Assembly: GCF_000235365.1 (NCBI RefSeq)
Contig: NC_016455.1
Location: forward strand, 124,001-188,000
Direction of reading: 5' to 3'
Source: Eremothecium cymbalariae DBVPG#7215
Taxonomy: Eukaryota; Ascomycota; Saccharomycetes; Saccharomycetales; Saccharomycetaceae
DNA length: 64,000 nucleotides
Positions 19,254 to 29,621 of the stretch are shown here, one piece after another. The first letter of the stretch is position 1. Each line of letters begins with the position of its first letter. The position numbers were made by a program, and so were the translations under genes. The notes under the pieces were generated by a model, which was given only the letters and a program-made list of their open reading frames with translations, did no database searches and was not told the DNA's origin.

Positions 19254-20648
19254 TCATTTGAATTCGACAATATGACATCTCCGTTTTCCAATCCTGATAA
19301 TTAGCACTTTCTCATCAATTAGATAAGGATTCAGGTCAATCAGATCATCTATTACTTTGGTCTTAGATATGCCTAGGTAAATGGAACCTTGGGCCAATTT
19401 CCTTTTAGCTTCTGCTTTTGAAGAATCAAGCAGCTTCATTACCAGTTCAGATAATGGTATTCCCAGGGAAGATTGCTGGAGGATCCGTGCGTTCTGAAAG
19501 ATCCGGATTAATTCTGCAGCGCTAAAGGATCTATTAATGTTCCCAAAAAGAATATCGGAAGCAATTTCTGCATCGTGACCGCATCCAATGCCATGGATAA
19601 GGTCTACCACCTCAGTTGCTAGCCTTCTTTGTGCTAGACGTAGCTGTGGTTGTAGCTGATGTTCCTTAATAATGCTTACAATTGAGGGCATGGACAACAT
19701 AGTAAACATCTTAAGAAATTTAGTAATATCTTCATCATTCGTATTAACAAAGAATTGATAAATTTGAAAAGAAGAATTAATTTTCGAATCAATGAATAGT
19801 GCATTACCAGCGCTCTTACCGAACTTCTCGCCTGTGGAAGTCGTTAACAAAGGAACAGTCATACCAAAGGCTGGCTGTTTGTCCTGGTTTCCTTCTAATC
19901 TTTTAATTAGATCTATACCTGCGGTGATATTCCCCCACTGATCAGTACCTCCCACCTGAACAGATACACCTTTCGTTTTATATAAATGGTAGAAGTCAAA
20001 GGCTTGTAGAATCTGGTAGGTGAATTCATTAAAACCTAAACCATCTTGGCTTTTTAATCTTGATGATACTGAATCCCTACTCAACATAGACTGTACACGA
20101 ATATGTCTTCCATATTTCGACAAGAATTCCAACATATTCACATCTTTCCACCATTCATAATTATCAGTATTAATTACTGACCCTCTTTCATTCTGCAACT
20201 CTTTCGGAACTCTGCTTTGGTAGTATTTCCAACCATTCTCAAAGAAAGTACTCAATTGTCCAGATATTTTAGCAACATTTTCTCTCCTGGCACTCAATGC
20301 CATCTCTTTCCTTTCAGTGCTTCTACCACTTGGATCACCAACCATTCCAGTTGCACCACCAACCAGAGGAACAACATCATGTCCTCGAACATAAAAATGA
20401 AGCAATATCATGAAAGGAATTAGATTGCCCAAATGCAAAGATTGTGCAGTTGGATCTACACCACAATAAAGCTTAATTCGATCTCCATTTCTTATTTGTC
20501 TATCCAATATCTGTTTAGGCTCAGATATGTGTTGAAGCAAACCTCTTTCTTTCAACGCATCTAGTAACGATTCTTGGACGAATAAGCTAGAATTCCAACG
20601 ACAGCCAAAATTCAATAACCTACGTACCTTTAATACCTGCGCTAACAT
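19254..20648 (-). CDS. MSY1: mitochondrial tyrosyl-tRNA synthetase
   Basis: Charges mitochondrial tRNA-Tyr. 464 residues from ATG 20648 with a basic, Ser/Arg-containing leader (MLAQVLKVRRLLNFGCRWN). Class I motifs: HLGN (HIGH variant, about residue 70) and KFGKS (KMSKS). The VGGTDQWGNI block contacts tyrosine. The C-terminus is an S4-like RNA-binding segment. Position matches MSY1 (YPL097W). Confidence 0.97.
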   Translation of the reverse strand: MLAQVLKVRRLLNFGCRWNSSLFVQESLLDALKERGLLQHISEPKQILDRQIRNGDRIKLYCGVDPTAQSLHLGNLIPFMILLHFYVRGHDVVPLVGGATGMVGDPSGRSTERKEMALSARRENVAKISGQLSTFFENGWKYYQSRVPKELQNERGSVINTDNYEWWKDVNMLEFLSKYGRHIRVQSMLSRDSVSSRLKSQDGLGFNEFTYQILQAFDFYHLYKTKGVSVQVGGTDQWGNITAGIDLIKRLEGNQDKQPAFGMTVPLLTTSTGEKFGKSAGNALFIDSKINSSFQIYQFFVNTNDEDITKFLKMFTMLSMPSIVSIIKEHQLQPQLRLAQRRLATEVVDLIHGIGCGHDAEIASDILFGNINRSFSAAELIRIFQNARILQQSSLGIPLSELVMKLLDSSKAEAKRKLAQGSIYLGISKTKVIDDLIDLNPYLIDEKVLIIRIGKRRCHIVEFK

Positions 20649-20863
20649 TACCACTTACCAAAGTTCATTGGACCAAACTGCTTTCATGATCTTTCAGACC
20701 ATTGATCAACTTGTAATTATTATTCGTTCTCGGGATTACCAAAATTTTTCAGAGAGGCAGCAATGGGTTACTATTACTACATGAATATTCGACACACAGC
20801 CAAGAAGTAAAAGTTTCAAAATACAAAAGAGTAGAAGAAGTGAATCCTAAGGATATATATTCA

Positions 20864-21217
20864 ATGCCACCTGTTCAAACTGTTTATTCTCAACATCAGC
20901 CCTCCAACTGGGAAAAGTTTAAAATGGGTTTGATGATGGGAACTACTGTTGGTATCTGCACTGGTATCTTATTTGGAGGGTTCTCTATAATTACGTCCGG
21001 ACCAGGGCCAAACGGTGTTGTGAGGACATTAGGCCAATATATTGCTGGTTCTGCTGCTACATTTGGTCTATTTATGAGTATTGGATCTGTCATAAGATCT
21101 GATAATGGCATCGATGGAAATTATTTAGCGCACCGCCGTATTTACCAAGTTCAACAAGATGCTAGGTTAGAAATATGGAAAGCAAGAGCAAAGTATGGAT
21201 TCTACAAGAACGAATAA
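20864..21217 (+). CDS. MGR2: TIM23 complex subunit Mgr2
   Basis: Inner mitochondrial membrane protein that couples TIM21 to TIM23 and gates lateral release of precursors. 117 residues ([23 protein letters not shown]), nearly identical through the two membrane segments ([17 protein letters not shown] and [19 protein letters not shown]). In S. cerevisiae it is 113 residues. The start is the ATG that matches MPPLPQ of that protein. Confidence 0.96.
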   Translation: MPPVQTVYSQHQPSNWEKFKMGLMMGTTVGICTGILFGGFSIITSGPGPNGVVRTLGQYIAGSAATFGLFMSIGSVIRSDNGIDGNYLAHRRIYQVQQDARLEIWKARAKYGFYKNE

Positions 21218-21395
21218 GGAATGCTAGAAAACTCCACCCATTAGTCCATTCGTAATCTATAAAGAAGCAGTTACTTAATGTTTATTTGAAATAATGTATA
21301 TAAGTAGTTAAGCAACTTCGTTTTTAATGTCAAAGATATTTTTCAGGTGCTTTTAAACAGTTTACAAATATCTACCAGATGGACGTAGCAAGACC

Positions 21396-21872
21396 ATGTT
21401 GACTAAAACATTGAGGATTATCTCTAGGAATGCTTCGTACTCTACGAAACCAAGTGTTAAACGTCTGGAAGACCTTGCTAACCTAAAGTCGCTGAACGAG
21501 GTGGATCCAGGAGTGATTAGACAATTAATCCACCAACGCACAAATGAATTAAACGTACAACAGGAATTAGAGATGGTGAAACATATGTCAAAAGAAGAGT
21601 CAAAGAGCTATTCTCTTCCTCCTAAAATTACTAAATCACTGTGGATATTGGCTTTTGGGGCTTCCTCTGCATACATGGTGATTGACTGGTCGAGGCGGGC
21701 TGCAGAATATGACAATAAGGAGAAAATACTTCAACAAAGAATAGAGGATTTAGAAACACTATTAAATGATTTACTGGAGGCTCGGAAGACATCCACTGAT
21801 ACTTCAACATCTAAAAGTTCTCCCCATCAAGTACAGTCAAAGTGGTATGAACGTTGGTTTTGGTCCCGGTAA
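21396..21872 (+). CDS. INA17: F1Fo-ATP synthase assembly factor Ina17
   Basis: Subunit of the inner membrane assembly complex (INAC) that helps join the peripheral stalk of ATP synthase. 158 residues. Mitochondrial presequence (MLTKTLRIISRNASYST), one membrane segment (about 81-97), then a coiled coil (about 108-135). Tandem with MGR2, as AIM43/INA17 is in S. cerevisiae (YPL098C-YPL099C). Confidence 0.92.
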   Translation: MLTKTLRIISRNASYSTKPSVKRLEDLANLKSLNEVDPGVIRQLIHQRTNELNVQQELEMVKHMSKEESKSYSLPPKITKSLWILAFGASSAYMVIDWSRRAAEYDNKEKILQQRIEDLETLLNDLLEARKTSTDTSTSKSSPHQVQSKWYERWFWSR

Positions 21873-22020
21873 TGCCGCATCGTTTGACTACACTTGATTC
21901 AATGTAGATTAAATGTAAATTAAAAATGAAACCGAAACTTTAATAAAAAATAATGATGATTTTGAATACAAAGTAATACCATTTATACTAGACTATTATT
22001 ATTGTCTTTGTTTTTTGATA

Positions 22021-23247
22021 TTAAAACCTACTAGTCTTTACTAAGATGCATTCTCCACCATGTTGGGGGATATTCCATACTTGAAATTCCCCACTATTGT
22101 TGGCAACGTAAATTCTCCCTGGAAACTCATCAGGGAATCCAATGCAGTGTTTCACTGACTCATTGATTTTAACATGAGCCAAATCTCTTTCCATATTCTG
22201 ATTTGGAATCTTAGATATCACTTTTTTTGATAAGAAGCTTGCAAACTGCAGTGTAGTCTCTCTGCTAAACTTTCCATCTAATAACGATGTATGTGTATGT
22301 TCATTCGAACTTTTGTCATGTTGTCCATATTTCTCTAAATCAAAAATATGAATGGTATCGGTGTGGCAAACGCATGCTAAATATTTGTTGGTGGGGTCTA
22401 TCTTCATTTCATATATTGAACAGGGCCTTGTGCCTCGTCTAAATTCATACAACAATCCATTAGGAGTAGTAAGAGGTGTCCCACTCACCGTGTTAAACAA
22501 CCTTATGATCGTCCCCTTCTCTGAAGCAGTGGCAACCATTCTGCCGTCATCACTTATGCACAAACAAGCAATATTGCCTTTATGTACAGTAGTGAGGTGA
22601 TTTAATGGCATTACATTTAATCCGTCATATACGACTAAATCGTTAAGCATAAATGATTGCTTATTACTCTTACAATATGCTGTGTAACACAAAATACTTT
22701 TATCATCGCTACTTAGGGCGATCTTCACCATATTGGTTTGAACAGATACTCGGCAATTTGACTGAATGCCAGAATTGTTACTTTGCTCAACGGCAGACAA
22801 CTTTAGCTTCTCCTCCAGTATATTAATAGTTTGTAACAACTTCATACATGATATATCATAGATAAATATCTGATCACTAGATAACAGCACGCACATCCTT
22901 TTGCGATTCATTACAACATCCACAACCTCATGTGGGAAAGTGAGTTCACATATTGTAGTTTTCCGCTTAGTATTCACAATGCGTAACTTCTTCGCCTTTT
23001 GTATGCCTTGGTCCTTATTAACTACAGCAATCAAACTTGTTGCGAACAACATCTCTGTTATAAAGTTGGTGCACTGGTATTCTTGCGTTCTAGAGCTAAC
23101 TCCAATACCGCACGAACTAGAATTCCCATTACCATTTTCTAATTCAAAACATTTACCGAAGGGATCACAGTTATATATAGTCATAGAGTGAGGTCCACTC
23201 ACTGCTGAAAAGCAACTTGCATCCTGGTTAAACCTTAAAACCTTCAT
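22021..23247 (-). CDS. ATG21: PROPPIN Atg21
   Basis: Phosphoinositide-binding WD40 beta-propeller needed for the Cvt pathway and efficient Atg8 lipidation; works at endosome and vacuole membranes. 408 residues. The lipid-binding FRRG motif is present (YEFRRGTRPCSIYEM). The N-terminus MKVLRFNQDASCFSAV and the block KKLRIVNTKRKTTICELTFPHEVVDVVMNRKRMCVLL match Atg21 closely. Shorter than the S. cerevisiae protein because the low-complexity loops are reduced. Synteny also favours ATG21 over ATG18 or HSV2. Confidence 0.95.
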   Translation of the reverse strand: MKVLRFNQDASCFSAVSGPHSMTIYNCDPFGKCFELENGNGNSSSCGIGVSSRTQEYQCTNFITEMLFATSLIAVVNKDQGIQKAKKLRIVNTKRKTTICELTFPHEVVDVVMNRKRMCVLLSSDQIFIYDISCMKLLQTINILEEKLKLSAVEQSNNSGIQSNCRVSVQTNMVKIALSSDDKSILCYTAYCKSNKQSFMLNDLVVYDGLNVMPLNHLTTVHKGNIACLCISDDGRMVATASEKGTIIRLFNTVSGTPLTTPNGLLYEFRRGTRPCSIYEMKIDPTNKYLACVCHTDTIHIFDLEKYGQHDKSSNEHTHTSLLDGKFSRETTLQFASFLSKKVISKIPNQNMERDLAHVKINESVKHCIGFPDEFPGRIYVANNSGEFQVWNIPQHGGECILVKTSRF

Positions 23248-23454
23248 ATATATTGGTTACTGCACTAGTAATGCCCCCTAACGCTTCAATAGTATTGATG
23301 ACTTTTGGAGTCATTTATAATTGCAAGGCTACATGGATTTTAAGGGTTCGTGAAATCGTGAATTACCTAGTAATCATATACGGTACACCCGTACGATGCT
23401 GTTCGGTGGTTGAAACGTTTTATATTGTGCACCTTGCCACTATCTATCTATTAT

Positions 23455-24879
23455 TTAAAAGTCTAATGAAGGTGAATGTTGGTGCGTATGCTCTGCAGAA
23501 TTAAGTTCGTAATTTGCTCCGCTGCCAGGATCTGTTCGATGTTGGGGCTGGTCGTCACTGCCGTCTTCAACAGGAATGCTCCATTCTTCGATTGCAAATT
23601 TCTTTCTACCATTCTTAAATGCCCATTCGGACTTGACCAAGTGCATTTCACCTCTTTCAGAGAACACTGGAAGTTTTTTTATATGTACCAGGCCGTGTTG
23701 GACTTTGTTTGGCTGCGATTTACATGCTTTTTCCAAAAATTGTAGCATTTCTTGGTTAAATGGCTCTAAGATTAGAATTGAATCGAAGAGCGTCTCAATC
23801 TGGTTCAAAAACAAGCCTGTATGGCTTTTAAATAAATCCGTTGAAATTGTAGTGAACAAAACACATTTATGGGAGTATTTTTTGACCAAGGCTCTTATAC
23901 CATGTAGAAGAGGCATCACCTCCTGAAGCTGGCATAACTTAGGTGGGTACATTACAGGATTTAATAAGTTGGGGATCAAAATTCGCAAAAGCTTGTTCCC
24001 AGAATTCAAAATCATGGCTTCTAGCTGTTTTAAAATGGTTTTTACTGGCTGGATGGGAGAGATGTAAGACACTTCTGCAGATGTCGGAGCAGGTAATAGG
24101 CGTGATGTAGTATCAAATTGATGATTGTAATGTGGATACGTTTCTGAATCAGATACATCTACCTTGCTTTTCCCTTCTTCATCCACCAGACCATACCTCC
24201 ACGCAATTTTCAAATCCTGGTATCTTGTTGGCTGATGCCCAGAGGTAGTACCTGCTAAATTCTGAACCGTAACTCTGGACTCTTCTTCTGAGATCTTCGA
24301 TCTTTTAACTTCCTTCTTGGACCCCTTGAATACACCAGGGAGCTCTCTAGCATAATTTTTGTTCAATGTAAATAGAACTAAATGTGTATTACCATTTTTC
24401 ATAGCGTTACCACCTTCAACCCTGTTATGAATAACTCCTTGTGAAGCAAAGCTCTTCGCAAGAATCGACGCAAAATCCGTAGTAGTTTGTTCCTCAATTA
24501 GTAGTGATTGGCCAAGGGGAAGTCCCATATGCCCCAATAATTTATCTACATCCTGGCTCCCAGTAGAGGTGGTTTGTTGAGATGTAGCAGGTGACGGCCT
24601 AATTCCTGGATGATTCTCTGCAACAGAGAGATCAGCAACTTTCATAATGTCTAACTCCTTGGTTACAGCAGCAACAGATATTGGAGTCCTTTGGCCCGCA
24701 GCCATGCCAGCTGCAGGACTCGGAACAACTCCACGAGGAGGAGCCATTGGCATTTTTATAGATGCTAATCCTCGATTTGTAGGGAATCTACCTGATGGAT
24801 GTCCACCAGGTTCCCTACCAGGAGCTACCTTTACCTCACCTAGACCGCTTATTATCTCCCCCCTTTTTCTAAACGACAT
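23455..24879 (-). CDS. ELP4: Elongator subunit Elp4
   Basis: RecA-like subunit of the Elp4-5-6 ring of Elongator, which modifies wobble uridine of tRNAs. 474 residues (MSFRKRGEIISGLGEVKVAPGREP). The N-terminal Gly/Pro-rich segment is followed by a P-loop-like fold without a canonical Walker A (GLPLGQSLLIEEQTTTDFASIL), as is usual for this subunit. In tandem with ATG21 and divergent from FMP30 across 186 bp. Confidence 0.95.
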   Translation of the reverse strand: MSFRKRGEIISGLGEVKVAPGREPGGHPSGRFPTNRGLASIKMPMAPPRGVVPSPAAGMAAGQRTPISVAAVTKELDIMKVADLSVAENHPGIRPSPATSQQTTSTGSQDVDKLLGHMGLPLGQSLLIEEQTTTDFASILAKSFASQGVIHNRVEGGNAMKNGNTHLVLFTLNKNYARELPGVFKGSKKEVKRSKISEEESRVTVQNLAGTTSGHQPTRYQDLKIAWRYGLVDEEGKSKVDVSDSETYPHYNHQFDTTSRLLPAPTSAEVSYISPIQPVKTILKQLEAMILNSGNKLLRILIPNLLNPVMYPPKLCQLQEVMPLLHGIRALVKKYSHKCVLFTTISTDLFKSHTGLFLNQIETLFDSILILEPFNQEMLQFLEKACKSQPNKVQHGLVHIKKLPVFSERGEMHLVKSEWAFKNGRKKFAIEEWSIPVEDGSDDQPQHRTDPGSGANYELNSAEHTHQHSPSLDF

Positions 24880-25065
24880 TGGATATTTTTTTAATTTAAA
24901 GTTCTCCCAATTTGTTATCGATGAGCTAGCTGCATATTTTATAATGCAGCATCCAAGCTACATCAAAGTTCTCGGAACGTTACCGAAATTTGTATTACCC
25001 GGACGTCATGATACTAACAGAATTTATACCATTCTAATTGCAGGTCATCGTATTTGAAGTGTCAT

Positions 25066-26475
25066 ATGCACATCCGAAAATTCAATAAATGGTTTCTTGA
25101 AATGCATAAGGCTTTGGGGGTTGAATGGAGGCTTACAAGATATGGTTTGAATAGATTTGGGTATTCTGCAAGAAATTATTCAAAGAAAAGTGTGCGTTCT
25201 AGCTCCGGTGTCAATGACGATTCACGTAACAAAATGTCTAAAACGTGGTTGAAAGCACTTGGAATTGTTCTGGTTCCCTATACTTGTTATGCATTGTACA
25301 TTGCTTTACAAACTGACATGCAGATTAGAGCTAGGAGAAGGAAGGTAGAGGATGAAAATTCTGCTGATTATAATAGTACACTGAAGAAATATTCACATTT
25401 GAAGATCTTGGGAGTATATGAGAATCCATTCAATGAGTATAGAATGCAGACCATCTATGAGTTTTTTTTCAATAGGGTAGTCGAATTATTTCAAATAAAT
25501 AGAGGGGGTATTCCTCGTGAAGAGAAGGCGATGGAGTTGCTGATGCCAGTGCATAAGCCAACTTGGACGGACAATGCAGCACAACTAGTTGAAGACCAGC
25601 AGTTCACATATAGTCTTTTGGACCCCCACAGTGTGGCTCAGAAATCCAACTGTAAAAATACCCACGCTGTCCATTCAACATGGCTGGGTCAATCGTGTAG
25701 CTACGTTGTTTATCGTGGAGTTAAAATATTGACTGATCCATTAGTATCTTCATATTTGATACACGAAACACTTGGACCCAAAAGAATCACAAAAGTTCCG
25801 GTTCCTGTTGAGGATATCCCCACACCGGATGTTATCATAGTATCCCACAATCATCCTGATCACTTAGACCACAACAGTATGAAGTATTGGGACGATAGCT
25901 CACCAAACCAACCTCTTTGGGTAGTTCCGAAAGGTCTGGGCGGGTTCTTAGAGGATAATAATATCACGAGGTATATAGAGCTATCTTGGTGGGAGGCATG
26001 CAAACTAAATTTTAAATATGAAAGCGATAAGAATTTAGAAATAGTTTGTACACCTGCCATGCATTGGTCTGGTAGAGGTATATGGGACACAAACAGATCT
26101 CTATGGGCATCATTTCTTGTACGTGATAAAGGAATGCCTGTTATATTTCATGCAGGAGATACCGGCTATGTATCTGATTTATTCGTTAGAATCAAACAAA
26201 GGTTCGGGGCAGGTGTAAAATTGGCATTATTGCCATGCGGACAATACTGTCCTGAGTGGCATCAGCGGCCACGCCATATAAATCCGGAAGAAGCATTGAA
26301 GGTGATGAAAGACTTGGAGGCCCAAAATGTTCTTGGTGTGCATTGGGGCACTTTTATTTTAAGTGGTGAGTACTTCAGAGAGCCGAAGGAAAAGCTAGAA
26401 TTACTAGCTGAAGTAAAAGGCATAAAAGATAGATGTTACTGCCCTGAATTAGGGAAAACAGTGACAATAATATAA
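25066..26475 (+). CDS. FMP30: mitochondrial NAPE-PLD homolog Fmp30
   Basis: Metallo-beta-lactamase-fold phospholipase D-like enzyme of the inner membrane; in yeast it helps keep cardiolipin when phosphatidylethanolamine is low. 469 residues from ATG 25066. Mitochondrial presequence rich in Arg/Asn/Tyr, one membrane segment (about 62-82), then metal ligands SHNHPDHLD, MHW, HAGDTGY and GVHWGTF. The ATG at 25102 (MHKALGVEWRL) is an alternative start. Matches YPL103C. Confidence 0.95.
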   Translation: MHIRKFNKWFLEMHKALGVEWRLTRYGLNRFGYSARNYSKKSVRSSSGVNDDSRNKMSKTWLKALGIVLVPYTCYALYIALQTDMQIRARRRKVEDENSADYNSTLKKYSHLKILGVYENPFNEYRMQTIYEFFFNRVVELFQINRGGIPREEKAMELLMPVHKPTWTDNAAQLVEDQQFTYSLLDPHSVAQKSNCKNTHAVHSTWLGQSCSYVVYRGVKILTDPLVSSYLIHETLGPKRITKVPVPVEDIPTPDVIIVSHNHPDHLDHNSMKYWDDSSPNQPLWVVPKGLGGFLEDNNITRYIELSWWEACKLNFKYESDKNLEIVCTPAMHWSGRGIWDTNRSLWASFLVRDKGMPVIFHAGDTGYVSDLFVRIKQRFGAGVKLALLPCGQYCPEWHQRPRHINPEEALKVMKDLEAQNVLGVHWGTFILSGEYFREPKEKLELLAEVKGIKDRCYCPELGKTVTII

Positions 26476-26570
26476 ATAGCTCCTATTGGATAACTTATTT
26501 ATAGAGAAAGACAAAATAATAAACAAATAAACTAAATAGTGGACTATAGATTTATTCTAGAGATCCTGAT

Positions 26571-27500
26571 TCATTTAATACCCTTTAAAAACTTTTCTAA
26601 TAGCTCATCTTTGACCGAAAATGTGTGGTCCCCGATTTTAGGAAAAGTTGATGTATTCATCTCGTTTATATACTTCTCAATTGCACTCAAAGCTATCTCG
26701 TTCATATTAGAATATGCATTAACAAATTTAGGTATCCTTCCTGGTAACATTCCCAGCACATCAGAAACAACCAGAACCTGACCACTTGTACCAGGGCCTG
26801 CTCCAATTCCAATAGTAGGAATACTTAATTTTTCAGTAATGACTTTAGCAATTTGGTGAGGCACGCATTCGAGAACTAAGGAGAAGCAGCCAGCATCTTG
26901 CAAATCTTTGGCTCGCTGATAAACAGCTAAAGCTTGTTTAACACTTTTAGAGCCCTGGACTTTAAAACCACCCATGTTGTGCACCCTTTGTGGAGTCAAA
27001 CCAACATGACCTACAAGTGGGATACCCCTTCTGCATATCTCCTTAGCCAATTCCAATCCGTAATCATCCTCGTGGGACCCTACTTCAAGTTTAACTGCCC
27101 CAATTCTACTAGATGTTTTCATTATATCGATAACAGCTTGGATACCCTTTTCAATACTTGATTCAAAACTTCCGTATGGTACATCTGATACTATGAATGC
27201 AGATCCCTCAGCCTTGCAAACTGATTTTAAATGGTATCTAAACTCTTCGAATTCAAGATCTGTAGTCGATTCATGACCCAATGTAGACATCGCAAGCGAA
27301 TCACCGACCAATATTATATCTGTGCCAGCATTTTGCGCCCATGTTGCAGTTATATAGTCATACGCTGTGATCATGGAAATAGGGCTCTTAGCGTCGTATT
27401 TCTGCAAAAGGTCAGGAATTGTTTTCTGACGCTTTGCAACTTGAAGTGAATAACATCGCTTAACGGCAGCCCGCAAAATGGCACTCTTCATCCCTAACAT
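26571..27500 (-). CDS. ECM31: ketopantoate hydroxymethyltransferase (PanB)
   Basis: First committed step of pantothenate and so of CoA synthesis: transfers a hydroxymethyl group to 2-oxoisovalerate. 309 residues with a mitochondrial leader (MLGMKSAILRAAVKRCYSLQVAKRQ). PanB signatures: MITAYDY, VGDSLAMSTLGHESTTD, KLEVGS, VGHVGLTPQ, LVLECVP, TIGIGAGPGTSGQVLV. Convergent with FMP30 (95 bp). Matches ECM31 (YBR176W). Confidence 0.98.
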   Translation of the reverse strand: MLGMKSAILRAAVKRCYSLQVAKRQKTIPDLLQKYDAKSPISMITAYDYITATWAQNAGTDIILVGDSLAMSTLGHESTTDLEFEEFRYHLKSVCKAEGSAFIVSDVPYGSFESSIEKGIQAVIDIMKTSSRIGAVKLEVGSHEDDYGLELAKEICRRGIPLVGHVGLTPQRVHNMGGFKVQGSKSVKQALAVYQRAKDLQDAGCFSLVLECVPHQIAKVITEKLSIPTIGIGAGPGTSGQVLVVSDVLGMLPGRIPKFVNAYSNMNEIALSAIEKYINEMNTSTFPKIGDHTFSVKDELLEKFLKGIK

Positions 27501-28544
27501 ATTTATGGGTTTATGCTTCTCGCCTTTACTTAATGCGAACCAACCGTTTAATATTGTTACCTAACTAAAATACAGTTATATATATTTTTGCCCTCTAAAT
27601 TATTTTGAAAAAACTTCGGGTGGTAGACCAGCATAGAATACAAGAAAATGTGAGAAACTATACGGTACTATTAAATATCCTTCTATAGTTCTATTATGCA
27701 GACGTTAACTATAAACAACCCTATGTGGACTTAATGCCTCGAGAATTTCAAGTAGAATTACTTACGCCCCTGACTATCCATTACTAACGTACTAAGTATG
27801 ATAAGCTGAATAAATGCTTTTTCTGATCTACAAAAGCACTACTATATCAACTAGCAAGTAATCATCGCATTCAAACATTTGGATTTTATGTATAATATAT
27901 ATGGCTATGCTAAGCCCAAACGTCCTGAAATGTCGATTTCATCTCGAGACAATTCCGTCTTCGAAAGTATTTCCGATGCGTCCAGAAGAAAATTCCGACC
28001 TCTCGTTGAATAAGGAATTTTTCTGTAGATCAAAATTCCGAAATAACGGAACCTCAGACGTTGAAAGCGGTGCGTAAAAGTAGTGGCAGACAGAACAATC
28101 TGTTATATATGGACGTCATTCTTATAGACAATTATAGGTATTTAACGGAACAACGTCTTAGATCTTCAGCAGCTGGGTGTAGTTCATGGGTACTATTTTT
28201 TAGAAGGTTAAGAAATAATTTTTTTGAGATGGTGAAGAGATTTCTTGTGTAAGCTTAGCATAGCAACAATTAAAACATTTGACCGAGACGGCTTTGACAC
28301 AACGACATCGGAAATCAAATATGCAGTTATTGTGAGAAACAGCGTACTACGTATCTTGAACCATGAAGAAGAGTACTGAGGGGTAGGTTGTTGTTGGACG
28401 ATGCAGGCTTTGCCTCATATTAATCTTTGAAATTCGTGTCTTCGACAATTCTAATATATAACGGATTTCTTGGTTCTTGTATCATTCAATTAGCTCTGTA
28501 GTTAGCAAGACATAAGCCCATCGATTAACTTATATTAATAATAA
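27501..28544. other. long divergent intergenic ECM31-EAT1
   Basis: 1044 bp between divergent starts, unusually long for this window. No supported gene. Contains a cluster of TTCCG motifs (27952-28050) and a TGGACGTCA sequence near 28110. Probably the promoter of a regulated gene. Confidence 0.55.
27952..28050. promoter_or_regulatory. cluster of ATTCCG/TTCCG motifs
   Basis: ATTCCG at 27952, 27992 and 28035, TTTCCG at 27970, and CGGAA in reverse at about 28047, all within 100 bp. Spacing is irregular. The factor is unknown. Confidence 0.35.
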
Positions 28545-29621
28545 ATGAAGATGCTTCAAGGTGTGAGAGCGTTTCAAAAGTTGAAAAAGTCGTGTGCATA
28601 CTCTACTGCTGCAAAAGAACTGAAGCCCTTGCCAGTCAAGGAAACAGTTAATATGGCCTATGATTTACACTTGCCAGAAAGATCGGTCATCGGTAAGATG
28701 CCATATCACTCACCGGAACCAATAGTTTTCATCCATGGATTATTTGGATGGAAAAGATTTTACAGGAACGATTGTAAAACGTTAGCTACGGCGTTGCAGA
28801 CACCAGTGTATGCCGTTGATATGAGAAATCATGGTGACACAGAACATGCTATGCCATTCGATTACAACACGCTTATGGATGATCTGGTTTTACTCCTAAG
28901 AAAGCTAGACATCAAAAAGGTGAACCTAATTGGATATTCCATGGGTGGTAAAATGAGTATGTTGACAGCTTTGAACTACCCAGAATTGGTTAGCTCTGCA
29001 TGCATTATTGACAACGCACCAATAAACCAACCTCACATTAGTCCTTTCTTGAAGGTGTTCTCAAAGTCATGTCAACACGTTGAAAATATGAAAATCAGGG
29101 CAACTGATAAGGAATGGAGATCTAAGGTAGCTGTTGGATTGAAGAGATACATACCAAATCCAGGTATTAGGTCATACCTTTTACAAAATGTTAGCGGCAC
29201 TCCACCTAAAAAATATAGATCCCCAGTCATCGATTGGAATGACGGTAATGTTCACTTTGTCAATCCCGTTAATCACTTATTCCAATGTGTGGTTAAAGAT
29301 GCTTCAGCATGGCCTGTGGAACAAGTTGCTGGTAAACAATTTTTGGGTCCAGTGAATTTCATTAGAGGCACTAAATCTGAATTTGTCAATGCCGATGGTG
29401 AAAAGGCAATTGCTGAGTATTTCCCATACCATAAGATCCAGTCTATCAATACTACTCACAACGTCTTGCATGAAAGACCGCAAGAATATCTCAGAAGCGT
29501 CATTGACTTTTTTAAGACAACCAGATACGTCTTAGAACGTAAGCGTGATTCCGAACGGGTGACTATGATCGCCAAGCCTAAACCGTTAACATCATCTCAA
29601 AACGCCGCCGAATATTCTTGA
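28545..29621 (+). CDS. EAT1: mitochondrial alpha/beta hydrolase, ethanol acetyltransferase (EAT1/IMO32) family
   Basis: 358 residues. Basic leader MKMLQGVRAFQKLKKSCAYST fits import into mitochondria. Catalytic Ser132 in GYSMGGK, Asp156 in CIIDNAP and His305 in NTTHNVLHERP; the 24-residue Ser-Asp spacing agrees with what I recall for Eat1, which makes ethyl acetate from acetyl-CoA and ethanol. Blocks such as KETVNMAYDLHLPERSVIGKMPYHSP resemble Kluyveromyces-type Eat1. IMO32 is the alternative. Neither family member lies in the corresponding S. cerevisiae regions. Confidence 0.75.
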   Translation: MKMLQGVRAFQKLKKSCAYSTAAKELKPLPVKETVNMAYDLHLPERSVIGKMPYHSPEPIVFIHGLFGWKRFYRNDCKTLATALQTPVYAVDMRNHGDTEHAMPFDYNTLMDDLVLLLRKLDIKKVNLIGYSMGGKMSMLTALNYPELVSSACIIDNAPINQPHISPFLKVFSKSCQHVENMKIRATDKEWRSKVAVGLKRYIPNPGIRSYLLQNVSGTPPKKYRSPVIDWNDGNVHFVNPVNHLFQCVVKDASAWPVEQVAGKQFLGPVNFIRGTKSEFVNADGEKAIAEYFPYHKIQSINTTHNVLHERPQEYLRSVIDFFKTTRYVLERKRDSERVTMIAKPKPLTSSQNAAEYS

